Assembly (NCBI GenBank): GCA_035509915.1
Contig: DATKIB010000046.1
Span: 1-10,306 of the forward strand
From: Bog-564 sp035509915
Lineage (GTDB): Bacteria > Actinomycetota > Acidimicrobiia > Acidimicrobiales > UBA8190
Reading direction: 5' to 3'
DNA: 10,306 bases
Shown: one piece after another, positions 4,469 to 10,306 of the stretch
Numbering within the stretch: position 1 is the stretch's first letter
How the letters are laid out: each line of letters opens with the position of its first letter
The notes under the pieces: model-generated
What the model saw: the letters and a program-made list of their open reading frames with translations, nothing else
The model's database searches: none
What the model was told of the DNA's origin: nothing
Program-made: the position numbers and the translations under genes

Positions 4469-7132
4469 GTGCGCGTTCCGCTCTCATGGCTGCGCGACTT
4501 CGCCCCTTTCGAGGGCGACGCGTCCGAGCTGGCCGAGACCTTGGACGACCTGGGCCTGGTGGTCGAGGAGATCCAGGAGGTCGGCCGCGGGCTCAATGAC
4601 GTGGTGGTGGGACGAGTGCGTGCGATCGCGCCCATCGAGGGAGCGGACAGGATCCGACGTGTGGTCGTCGAGCACGCTTTGGGTGAGGACGTGGAGGTCG
4701 TCTGCGGCGCGTGGAACTTCCAAGAGGGCGACCTCGTGGTGTTTGCACCTGTGGGGTCCGTCCTCCCCGGAGACTTCGAGATCACGCGCCGGAAGATGAA
4801 GGGCGTCGTCTCGAACGGGATGCTGTGCTCGGGAGCCGAGCTGGGGCTCTCGGACGACCACGAGGGCATTCTCGTGCTGGCCAGTGCTGAAGGTCTTGGG
4901 GACACGGACACGACCGAAGGTGGCGGCGACGCCCGGGCGCAGGACCTGGAACCGGGGATGGCGCTCACCGACGCGCTCGGTATCGAGCCGGACGTCGTCT
5001 TCGACATCGCGGTGGACGCCAACCGGCCCGACGCGGCCTCGGTGTGCGGCGTGGCTCGAGATCTCGCCGCTCGCCTGCGCCTGCCCTTCACGGTGCCCGA
5101 GCCCTCGCTACGGGAGCGGACCGCCGCTCGTGGTCCCGACGGCTCGGCCGACGAGGTGACGCTCGAGGTGGTCGACCGCGACCTCTGTCCGCGCTTCACC
5201 GCACGCGTACTGACCGGGGTGCGGGTGGGTCGCTCGCCGCGCTGGCTGGCACGCAGGTTGACGCTCGCGGGGATGAGGCCCATCAACAACGTGGTCGACG
5301 CCTCCAACTACGTCATGCTCGACCTGGGGCAGCCGACGCACCCCTACGACCTCGACCTTGTCGCGGGCAGGGGCCTGCGTGTACGCGCTGCGCGTGCCGG
5401 AGAGGTGGTGGTGACCCTCGACGGAGTGCGACGGACGATGGCGGCGCGATCGCTCGGGCGTGAAGACGACGTGAGGGACTGCGTGATCTGCGACACCGAG
5501 GACTCTGCGATCGGGATCGCCGGGATCATGGGCGGGGAGACGAGCGAGATCACGGGTTCGACCACTCGGGTGTTGCTGGAGACCGCCTACTTCGATCCGA
5601 TGGCCATCGCGCGCACGTCGAAGCGCATCTCGGTGCGGACTGAGGCCTCGGCGCGCTTCGAGCGTGGTGTCGACCCGGAGGGGATCGACAGGGCCGCGCT
5701 GAGGCTCTGCGAGCTGCTGAGCGAGAGCGCCGGCGACGGGCTCGTGCTCGCGGAGCGGGTGCTCGACGCCCGTGGGGAGCTTCCTGCTCCGGCAAGGGTG
5801 CGGGTTCGCACCTCGAGGGTCAACTCTCTTCTCGGGAGCGAGCTGACCGACAGCGACCTCATCTCGTACCTGGAGCCGATCGGCTTCGGGTGCGCGCCGG
5901 AGTCGCCGGGAGTCGTGGTGGTGAGCGTGCCGAGCTTTCGCCCCGACACCACGCGGGAAGTCGACGTGATCGAAGAGATAGGCCGTCACCACAGTTACTC
6001 GAGGCTCCCTCGCCGTCGGATCTTTCCGCCTCAGGTTGGCAAGTTGAGCCAGTACCAGCGGGAGCGCCGAATGGTACGTGAGGTCGTTGCGGGGACCGGG
6101 GCCGACGAAGCACAGACCCCTTCGCTTCTCGGTCCGCACGACCACGAGCGCGCGGGATTCGGGGCCGGGGCTGCCGCGCTGCGGCTCGCCAACCCGCTCA
6201 CCCCCGAGGAGTCCGTGCTGAGGGCCTCCCTGCTGCCGGGGATGCTGAAGGCGCTGGAGTTCAACGCCGCGAGGCGGCACCCCGACATCCGGCTGTACGA
6301 GGTCGGCAGGGTCTTCGCGGTGCCCTCGCCGGCCCGCCTGGAGAGCGCCCTGGCCCACGTCGACCCATCGGTGTCCGTGGTTGAGGAGCGCGAGATGCTG
6401 GGCGTGCTGCTCGCTCGCGAAGCCGACGACGCACGAGCGGCAGTCGGGGTGTGGCACACCCTCGCGCGTGCTCTCGGCCTCGCAGCCGTGGAGCTCGTGG
6501 CGGCAACTCCTTTCACTGGTTCCACTGGCTCCGGCAGCTCCACCGGCTCCGGCAGCTCCACCGGCTCCGGCACCGACCACCTGGCACCGGCCGGCCTGCA
6601 CCCGACGCGCACGGCCAGGCTGGTCGTCGCGCAGGAGAAGGGCGCGCCTGGCACGGAACGCAGCGAACGAGCCACAGGCTCTCCGTCAGGCGGCACAGTC
6701 GTCGGGGTGGTCGGTGAGGTGGACCCTGAGGTGCTCGGACGTTTCGGGATCGACGTGGCGAGCCGGCGCGCAGGATGGCTCGAGGTGGACCTGGGTCTGA
6801 TCCTGCGGCTGGTCCCGCGCGAGACGGCCCTCGCGCGGCAGCTGAGCCGCTTTCCCTCGAGCGACGTGGATCTCGCCTTCGTCGTGGACGACTCCGTGCC
6901 CGCGTCGGCGGTGTCGAAGACGCTCGAGCGGGCCGCCGGAGATCTGCTCGAGTCACTGTCGCTGTTCGACGTCTACAGGGGCCCCGGGGTCCCCGACGGG
7001 GCGCGGAGCCTCGCCTGGACGTTGCGGTTTTGTGCGCTCGACCACACCCTCGCCGACGACGAGATCGCGCACCTGCGAGAGGCCTGCATCGAGTCCGTCG
7101 TTCGCTCTCACGGCGCGACGCTGCGCGGCTGA
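4469..7132 (+). CDS. pheT: Phenylalanyl-tRNA synthetase beta subunit with extra loops
   Basis: The beta subunit partners PheS, recognises tRNA-Phe and edits mischarged Tyr-tRNA. The 887-residue protein starts at GTG 4469 with MRVPLSWLRDF, with TGAGG of the pheS stop region serving as the ribosome-binding site. Domains in order: EMAP-II-like tRNA-binding domain about 39-140; B3/B4 editing domain about 233-400 (IAGIMGGETSEI at 350-361); B5 domain about 442-512; catalytic-like core about 520-770; anticodon-binding FDX-ACB domain about 793-886, which begins SRFPSSDVDLAFVV. Typical bacterial PheT has about 790-830 residues. The excess lies in three low-complexity inserts: about 142-160 (Asp/Gly/Thr-rich), 683-702 (three STGSG(S/T) units) and 722-741 (charged and Gly/Ser-rich). 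All lie at domain borders or surface loops and the conserved motifs look intact, so the enzyme should work. It closes the operon; no clear terminator was found after it. Confidence 0.96.
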   Translation: MRVPLSWLRDFAPFEGDASELAETLDDLGLVVEEIQEVGRGLNDVVVGRVRAIAPIEGADRIRRVVVEHALGEDVEVVCGAWNFQEGDLVVFAPVGSVLPGDFEITRRKMKGVVSNGMLCSGAELGLSDDHEGILVLASAEGLGDTDTTEGGGDARAQDLEPGMALTDALGIEPDVVFDIAVDANRPDAASVCGVARDLAARLRLPFTVPEPSLRERTAARGPDGSADEVTLEVVDRDLCPRFTARVLTGVRVGRSPRWLARRLTLAGMRPINNVVDASNYVMLDLGQPTHPYDLDLVAGRGLRVRAARAGEVVVTLDGVRRTMAARSLGREDDVRDCVICDTEDSAIGIAGIMGGETSEITGSTTRVLLETAYFDPMAIARTSKRISVRTEASARFERGVDPEGIDRAALRLCELLSESAGDGLVLAERVLDARGELPAPARVRVRTSRVNSLLGSELTDSDLISYLEPIGFGCAPESPGVVVVSVPSFRPDTTREVDVIEEIGRHHSYSRLPRRRIFPPQVGKLSQYQRERRMVREVVAGTGADEAQTPSLLGPHDHERAGFGAGAAALRLANPLTPEESVLRASLLPGMLKALEFNAARRHPDIRLYEVGRVFAVPSPARLESALAHVDPSVSVVEEREMLGVLLAREADDARAAVGVWHTLARALGLAAVELVAATPFTGSTGSGSSTGSGSSTGSGTDHLAPAGLHPTRTARLVVAQEKGAPGTERSERATGSPSGGTVVGVVGEVDPEVLGRFGIDVASRRAGWLEVDLGLILRLVPRETALARQLSRFPSSDVDLAFVVDDSVPASAVSKTLERAAGDLLESLSLFDVYRGPGVPDGARSLAWTLRFCALDHTLADDEIAHLREACIESVVRSHGATLRG
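6521..6574 (+). repeat. 18-bp repeat, three tandem copies, inside pheT
   Basis: Three consecutive 18-bp units at 6521-6538, 6539-6556 and 6557-6574 share the form TCCACYGGCTCCGGCAGC. They differ at one third-position base in unit 1 (T for C) and at one base in unit 3 (ACC for AGC). Each encodes Ser-Thr-Gly-Ser-Gly-Ser or -Thr, PheT residues 685-702. A degenerate half unit (TTCACTGGT, 6512-6520) precedes them. The period is a multiple of three, so changes in copy number keep the frame. It looks like slippage-generated linker sequence in a surface loop. Confidence 0.88.
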
Positions 7133-7209
7133 GCGACGGGGCGGTCGCGCACTCGGGGCACGGGCTGCTCGAGCCGCCCTTGGCCGGCTATCAGGGTCGC
7201 TGGGCTTCC

Positions 7210-7551
7210 TCAGCCTTCCTCGATCTGTGCCGCGAGGGCCAGGGTGCTGGGGCCGAGCCACGGGTGCAGGCGCTCCAAGTCCTCGGGGCAGAGCCCGTCG
7301 AGGAACGACCACCCCACCAGTTCCAGCGCCTGGTCCGAGCAGCGCGCCACCCTCTCGACGCAGGCCAGGCAGCGAGCCACCAGCCCGGCCCGCTCGGGTC
7401 GCCGAGAGTCGAGCGTGACGACGAAGTCCGCCAGCTCGACGAAGACGGCAGGCGCACCCGGATCGCCGTCGGCGGCCTCGACCAGGTCGAGGAAGCGGTC
7501 GGCGAACTCGGGCACGCATTCGAGGATCGTGGCCACCTCGACGGCGATCAT
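7210..7551 (-). CDS. Small hypothetical protein
   Basis: I do not recognise this 113-residue protein with confidence. It starts MIAVEVATILECVPEFADRF, continues with an acidic segment (DLVEAADGDPGAPAVFVELA), two helical stretches with several cysteines (RCLACVERVARC), then GWSFLDGLCPEDLERL and LGPSTLALAAQIEEG. It looks all-helical, soluble and acidic, with no signal peptide or membrane segment. The late FLD-x-L ... LGP-x-T pattern recalls DUF7674-type small proteins, but that is a weak impression. The frame is open further upstream into the GGDEF-EAL gene. The ATG at 7551 is preferred because a good promoter places the transcription start there (TTGACT, 18 nt, TACCAT, 6 nt, ATG) and upstream residues look non-coding. 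It converges on pheT, with 77 nt between the stops. Its job cannot be inferred from its neighbours. Confidence 0.68.
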   Translation of the reverse strand: MIAVEVATILECVPEFADRFLDLVEAADGDPGAPAVFVELADFVVTLDSRRPERAGLVARCLACVERVARCSDQALELVGWSFLDGLCPEDLERLHPWLGPSTLALAAQIEEG

Positions 7552-7557
7552 GTCCAA

Positions 7558-7587
7558 ATGGTATGGAAAGACATGAAACGTAGTCAA
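7558..7587 (-). promoter_or_regulatory. Predicted promoter of the small hypothetical gene (leaderless)
   Basis: On the minus strand a -35 element TTGACT (7582-7587) is separated by 18 nt from a -10 element TACCAT (7558-7563). The ATG at 7551 follows after 6 nt. The hexamers are close to the housekeeping sigma consensus (TTGACA and TANNNT). The spacing puts the transcription start at or within a base of the ATG. No Shine-Dalgarno is present, which agrees with a leaderless message, common in actinobacteria. Confidence 0.65.
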
Positions 7588-7592
7588 GTGCG

Positions 7593-7610
7593 CCCGAGGG
7601 ATAACTCGGG
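7593..7610. repeat. Inverted repeat just upstream of the -35 element
   Basis: CCCGAG (7593-7598) and CTCGGG (7605-7610) form a 6-bp inverted repeat around GGATAA. It lies 5 bp upstream of the -35 hexamer of the minus-strand promoter at 7582-7587. It could be an operator site or part of the 3' end of the GGDEF-EAL transcript. The sequence does not decide between these. Confidence 0.35.
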
Positions 7611-7644
7611 GGAAGGGCTTGCGCAGGTTCGGGCGACTGGGGGC

Positions 7645-7662
7645 GGTAGGAGCCGTCCTACC
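7645..7662 (-). terminator. Candidate terminator hairpin after the GGDEF-EAL gene
   Basis: GGTAGGA and TCCTACC form a perfect 7-bp stem around a 4-nt loop, 11 nt downstream of the GGDEF-EAL stop codon on the minus strand. No T-run follows, so a U-tract-independent type of terminator or an mRNA-stabilising 3' structure is inferred. Position and perfect pairing are the only support. Confidence 0.45.
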
Positions 7663-7673
7663 CGAGAGGCGCC

Positions 7674-10028
7674 TCAGACCGCCTCGGCTGTGGAGGAGAA
7701 GACGAAGTCGAAGTAGCTGGCGGGCTGGGGCTTGGAGAACAGGAAGCCCTGGAGGTAGCCACAACCCATCGCCTCGAGTCGCGAGCACTGCTCCTCGGTC
7801 TCGACCCCTTCCGCGACCACCTCGAGGTCGAGCGCCTCGGCGAGCCTCATGATGGCGGTGACGATCGCCTCGTCGCGCTCGGAGACGCCGAGACCTTCCA
7901 CGAAGGTGCGGTCGACCTTCACCGTGCTCAGGGGGAGCTGTCTCACGTAGGTGAGCGACGAGTAGCCAGTCCCGAAGTCGTCTATAGCGAGGCGGATCCC
8001 GAGGTCGTGCAGCTCGAGCAGGCGGCTGCGTGCATCGTCCTCGTTGCTCGGGAGCAGGGTCTCGGTGATCTCGAGGCAGAGGCTCATGACCCGGGGGTCG
8101 TACCCGACATCAGACATCGCCGCGGCCACGTCGAAGGCCAAGGTCGGCTCGGCGAGCTGGCGGCCCGACAGGTTGACGCTCAGCGAGAGCTGCCTGTCGG
8201 CGGGGAGGCGATCGTTCCAGAGCTTGACCTGGCGGCACGCTTCTTCGAGCACCCACATCCCGATGGGCACGATCAGACCGGTCTGCTCGGCGACGTCTAG
8301 GAACGTCCCCGGCAGCAGAAGGCCTCGCGTGGGGTGGCGCCACCTGATGAGGCTCTCCACCCCCACGAGATGACGCGTCCGGCTCTCGACGATCGGCTGG
8401 TAGTGGACCACGAGCTCGCCGCGCTCCAATGCCCTGGCGAGCGCAGTCTCGGTGTGCACGCGCTGGCGGGCCGAGGCCCGCGTCGCCTGGTCGAAGAGCT
8501 GTATCCGCCCGTGCCCGCTGCGCGCCTTGGCGAGATACATGGCGTAGTCGGCGTCGCTGAGCAGCTCCTCTGCGTTTCTCGCGTCATCGTCTACGGTGGC
8601 GACACCGATGCTGACACCTACGAAGAGGCGCTCGTGGTTCAGCTCGAACGGCTCGTCGAGAGCAAGCATTATCCGCTCGGCGAGTGCGTTCACCGAGGCG
8701 TCGTCGACGAGGTTCTCGCACAGGAGGACGAACTCGTCACCGCCGAAGCGCGAGACGGTGTCGGTCTCCCGAAGCACCCCGTTCAGGCGCGTGGCGACCT
8801 GCACCAGCAGCTGGTCGCCGACCCCGTGGCCGAGGCTGTCGTTCACCAGCTTGAAGCGGTCGAGGTCGAGGAACATCACGACCGGACGAGGGCTCTCGTT
8901 GCGAAGGCTGCGCGCGATCGCCCTCTTCAGCCTGTCGACCAGGAGGATGCGGTTGGGGAGACCGGTCAGGGGGTCATGCATCGCCTGGTGTTCGAGCAAA
9001 GACTCTGCGGCCTTGCGTTCGGTGATGTCGCGGAGGTTGGCGACGTAGCCCCCCACCGAGGGACGTTCGCGCAAGTCGGTCACAACGGCCTCCGCGTAGC
9101 GCCACGAGCCGTCGGCGTGGACCATCCGAAACTGGAGTGGCTCTGTGGTGGACGTCTTCTGGAGCCTCGTGGCGAACTCCAGCTCGACCAGTGCCTGGTC
9201 GTCGGGGTGGACGAACTCGGAGGCCCTTCGGCCAACGACGTCGGCGGGTGCCAATCCGAGGAGCGATTCCACCGCCGGGCTCGCGTAGGCGATCCTTGCC
9301 CCTTCCCCGAGCACCAGCGTCGTGTCCGAGGAGTTCTGAACAAGGGAGCGGAAGCGATCCTCGCTCGAGCGGGCCAGCTGCTCGGCCTTTTCCTTCTGCT
9401 CGCTCATCGCCCCGGCCATTCTGATCAGGAAGACGAGCACGAACGCACCCATGATCCCGATGGCCTCGGAGCGCGACAACGGGAGGATCAGCGAGGGGGC
9501 CCAGCCGCGCCAGATCGCTATTTGCCCCGCGGCGATACCGAGCAGGCTCCAAGAGGTGGTCACGCGCCAGATCCGCGAGCCGCTGTGTGAGATGTTCTCC
9601 AGAGCCACGAACGCATAGCCGCCGACCAACATCGGTCCCCAACCGCTCATGTAGATGACGAAGGTGACCGAGGTCACGTGGACGATGACGCGGGCGTGCA
9701 GCCAGAGCGTCGAGGGCCGGCGGTCGTAGAGGTGGTCGGCCGTCAGGCTGACCGCCGGGATCGTGGCGAAGACCACCACGTACAGCCACACCGGTTCGCG
9801 GGCGATGACACCGAAATTGCGAAGTACCAGGAGGGTGACGAACGCCGCGGGCCCCATGAGGTACCCGAGCAGGCGCAGCCCGGCGCTCTGGGCGTTGCCT
9901 GCGCGCGCCGTCCGCGCAGAGGGCTCCCCTCTGTCCACGTCGAGGTCGGGGGGAAGAGCCAGGGTCTGGGGCTCGTCGGGCATGGGTCGGTGTCTCTCCT
10001 TGGGTGTCCTTTTGATCGACACCGCCAC
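7674..10028 (-). CDS. Membrane PAS-GGDEF-EAL cyclic-di-GMP protein
   Basis: The protein has 784 residues from GTG 10028. After a short cytoplasmic start come about five or six hydrophobic segments (about 50-72, 78-98, 110-146, 158-175, 188-207), an unassigned membrane input domain. A PAS domain with its C-terminal PAC segment follows (about 221-338, ending LRDITERKAAE). The GGDEF domain (about 345-510) has an exact GGDEF at 429-433 and an intact I-site RETD at 420-423, five residues before it, so diguanylate cyclase activity with product inhibition is expected. The EAL domain (about 528-775) has ESL (558-560) for EAL, keeping the Glu, plus SVNLSGRQL, LEITETLL, IDDFGTGYSSL (682-692), VKVDRTF, EGVETEEQ and LQGFLFSKP, so phosphodiesterase activity is also plausible. 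Net direction cannot be read from sequence. The start is unsure: GTG 10022, or ATG 9983 (12 nt after AAGGAG), are alternatives. Confidence 0.93.
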   Translation of the reverse strand: MAVSIKRTPKERHRPMPDEPQTLALPPDLDVDRGEPSARTARAGNAQSAGLRLLGYLMGPAAFVTLLVLRNFGVIAREPVWLYVVVFATIPAVSLTADHLYDRRPSTLWLHARVIVHVTSVTFVIYMSGWGPMLVGGYAFVALENISHSGSRIWRVTTSWSLLGIAAGQIAIWRGWAPSLILPLSRSEAIGIMGAFVLVFLIRMAGAMSEQKEKAEQLARSSEDRFRSLVQNSSDTTLVLGEGARIAYASPAVESLLGLAPADVVGRRASEFVHPDDQALVELEFATRLQKTSTTEPLQFRMVHADGSWRYAEAVVTDLRERPSVGGYVANLRDITERKAAESLLEHQAMHDPLTGLPNRILLVDRLKRAIARSLRNESPRPVVMFLDLDRFKLVNDSLGHGVGDQLLVQVATRLNGVLRETDTVSRFGGDEFVLLCENLVDDASVNALAERIMLALDEPFELNHERLFVGVSIGVATVDDDARNAEELLSDADYAMYLAKARSGHGRIQLFDQATRASARQRVHTETALARALERGELVVHYQPIVESRTRHLVGVESLIRWRHPTRGLLLPGTFLDVAEQTGLIVPIGMWVLEEACRQVKLWNDRLPADRQLSLSVNLSGRQLAEPTLAFDVAAAMSDVGYDPRVMSLCLEITETLLPSNEDDARSRLLELHDLGIRLAIDDFGTGYSSLTYVRQLPLSTVKVDRTFVEGLGVSERDEAIVTAIMRLAEALDLEVVAEGVETEEQCSRLEAMGCGYLQGFLFSKPQPASYFDFVFSSTAEAV

Positions 10029-10049
10029 CGACCCTCTTGAGCAGGGAAA

Positions 10050-10055
10050 AGGCTA
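10050..10055 (-). promoter_or_regulatory. Possible -10 element of the GGDEF-EAL gene
   Basis: On the minus strand TAGCCT fits TANNNT and lies about 20 nt before the GTG at 10028. No recognisable -35 element lies at the right distance. This is the only TANNNT hexamer I noticed close to the start; treat it as weak. Confidence 0.22.
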
Positions 10056-10116
10056 AGCCCGCGGGCTGGCCACGCTGCGTGGTCTCCATGGGCGAGAGAG
10101 TCACTGCGAGGAGCCG

Positions 10117-10149
10117 ATCCGAGCAGAGCGCACCGATAACGCTTCGGAT
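10117..10149 (-). terminator. Hairpin after the FAH-family gene, candidate terminator
   Basis: ATCCGA (10117-10122) pairs with TCGGAT (10144-10149) and AGCG (10127-10130) pairs with CGCT (10140-10143). GCAG (10123-10126) forms a one-sided bulge and the loop is 9 nt. The 10-bp stem starts 28 nt past the stop codon of the minus-strand FAH-family gene and before the GGDEF-EAL gene. No T-run follows. It may end the FAH transcript or be a leader structure of the GGDEF-EAL message. It does not match what I know of the GEMM cyclic-di-GMP riboswitch. Confidence 0.4.
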
Positions 10150-10157
10150 ACCCGGCC

Positions 10158-10194
10158 TCTAGCCGCTGCCCGGTCTTCTAGGCGCTGCCCGGTC
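10158..10194. repeat. Tandem duplication at the 3' end of the FAH-family gene
   Basis: An 18-nt sequence of the form TCTAGSCGCTGCCCGGTC occurs at 10158-10175 and again at 10177-10194 (period 19), with one mismatch (C or G after TAG). The right copy holds the last codons and the stop of the minus-strand FAH-family gene; the left copy lies just past the stop. The period is not a multiple of three. Confidence 0.75.
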
Positions 10195-10306
10195 GAAGCT
10201 CCTGTACCGGCGCAGCGGCGCCGATGCGGTGGCGCAGGGTCCCGAGGTGCTCCACGGAGAGCTCCACCAAGTCACCCGGCGACAGCCACGGGTAATCGCC
10301 TCCGCT
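10178..10306 (-). CDS. Fumarylacetoacetate-hydrolase-family protein, C-terminal end (5' part outside window)
   Basis: Only the last 42 residues are visible before the TAG stop at 10178. They read SGGDYPWLSPGDLVELSVEH and then LGTLRHRIG, ending with a short Ala/Pro/Gly tail. The pattern of a product-release loop followed by L-x-PGD-hydrophobic-hydrophobic-E and then GxLRxR(I/V) closes the FAH fold (2-keto-4-pentenoate hydratase, fumarylpyruvate or acylpyruvate hydrolase and relatives). These are metal-dependent cytoplasmic enzymes cleaving or hydrating beta-diketo acids in aromatic catabolism. The metal ligands and substrate-defining residues lie outside the window, so the precise activity cannot be named. 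The gene has the same direction as the GGDEF-EAL gene, 149 nt downstream, with a hairpin between them. Confidence 0.78.
   Translation of the reverse strand, partial: SGGDYPWLSPGDLVELSVEHLGTLRHRIGAAAPVQELRPGSA

Noticed and set aside
5108..6601. 497-codon open frame on the minus strand inside pheT
   Set aside because: It is antisense to a strongly supported pheT and its His/Arg-rich product has no domain pattern.
7133..7209. Possible bidirectional terminator between pheT and the small hypothetical gene
   Set aside because: Only weak stems are visible (for example AGCCG 7172-7176 with CGGCT 7185-7189, 8-nt loop) and there is no T-run on either side.
8334..9590. 418-codon open frame on the plus strand opposite the GGDEF-EAL gene
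   Set aside because: High-GC codon use keeps antisense frames open. The predicted protein has no recognisable domain, while the minus-strand frame carries full PAS, GGDEF and EAL motifs.
8974..10104. 376-codon open frame on the minus strand overlapping the 5' part of the GGDEF-EAL gene in another frame
   Set aside because: The Arg/Pro/Gly-rich product is a frame-shifted reading of the same DNA; the membrane, PAS and GGDEF features are all in the other frame.
10029..10177. Cyclic-di-GMP (GEMM) riboswitch before the GGDEF-EAL gene
   Set aside because: I could not find the conserved GEMM core segments on the minus strand; only the simple bulged hairpin at 10117-10149 is present.

Overview
The window looks like chromosomal DNA of a high-GC actinobacterium. 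The evidence is GC-rich third codon positions, frequent GTG starts, two promoter arrangements that look leaderless, and a DUF1844 gene beside infC, which is an actinobacterial gene order. The block hisG / cold-shock-like / DUF1844 / infC-rpmI-rplT / SpoU methyltransferase / pheS-pheT suggests the Acidimicrobiia side of the phylum, but that is inference from gene order and protein style, not a phylogeny.

Layout. 1-302 is the 3' end of hisG (+), followed by a small cold-shock-like gene at 323-562 (+). Its 3' end overlaps tail to tail with a DUF1844 gene on the minus strand (528-989). The 182 bp between the divergent starts of the DUF1844 gene and infC hold promoter-like elements and a hairpin. 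From 1172 to 7132 runs a compact plus-strand operon: infC (apparent ATC start), rpmI, rplT, a SpoU/TrmH 2'-O-methyltransferase, pheS and pheT. It joins initiation factor 3, two large-subunit proteins, an RNA-modifying enzyme and both subunits of phenylalanyl-tRNA synthetase, so it is a translation operon.

After pheT, everything is on the minus strand. There is a small unrecognised gene (7210-7551) with a well-formed promoter, a membrane PAS-GGDEF-EAL cyclic-di-GMP protein (7674-10028), and the C-terminal end of a fumarylacetoacetate-hydrolase-family gene running off the right edge (10178-10306).

No mobile element, CRISPR array, tRNA or rRNA was seen, and I found no convincing new multi-gene system. 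The points of interest are small: the ATC start of infC, a possible bidirectional promoter, a GC hairpin between rpmI and rplT, a possible CTG start on the methyltransferase, lineage-specific inserts in PheT including an 18-bp triplicate repeat, a predicted leaderless promoter, and a bifunctional GGDEF-EAL protein with an unassigned membrane input domain.
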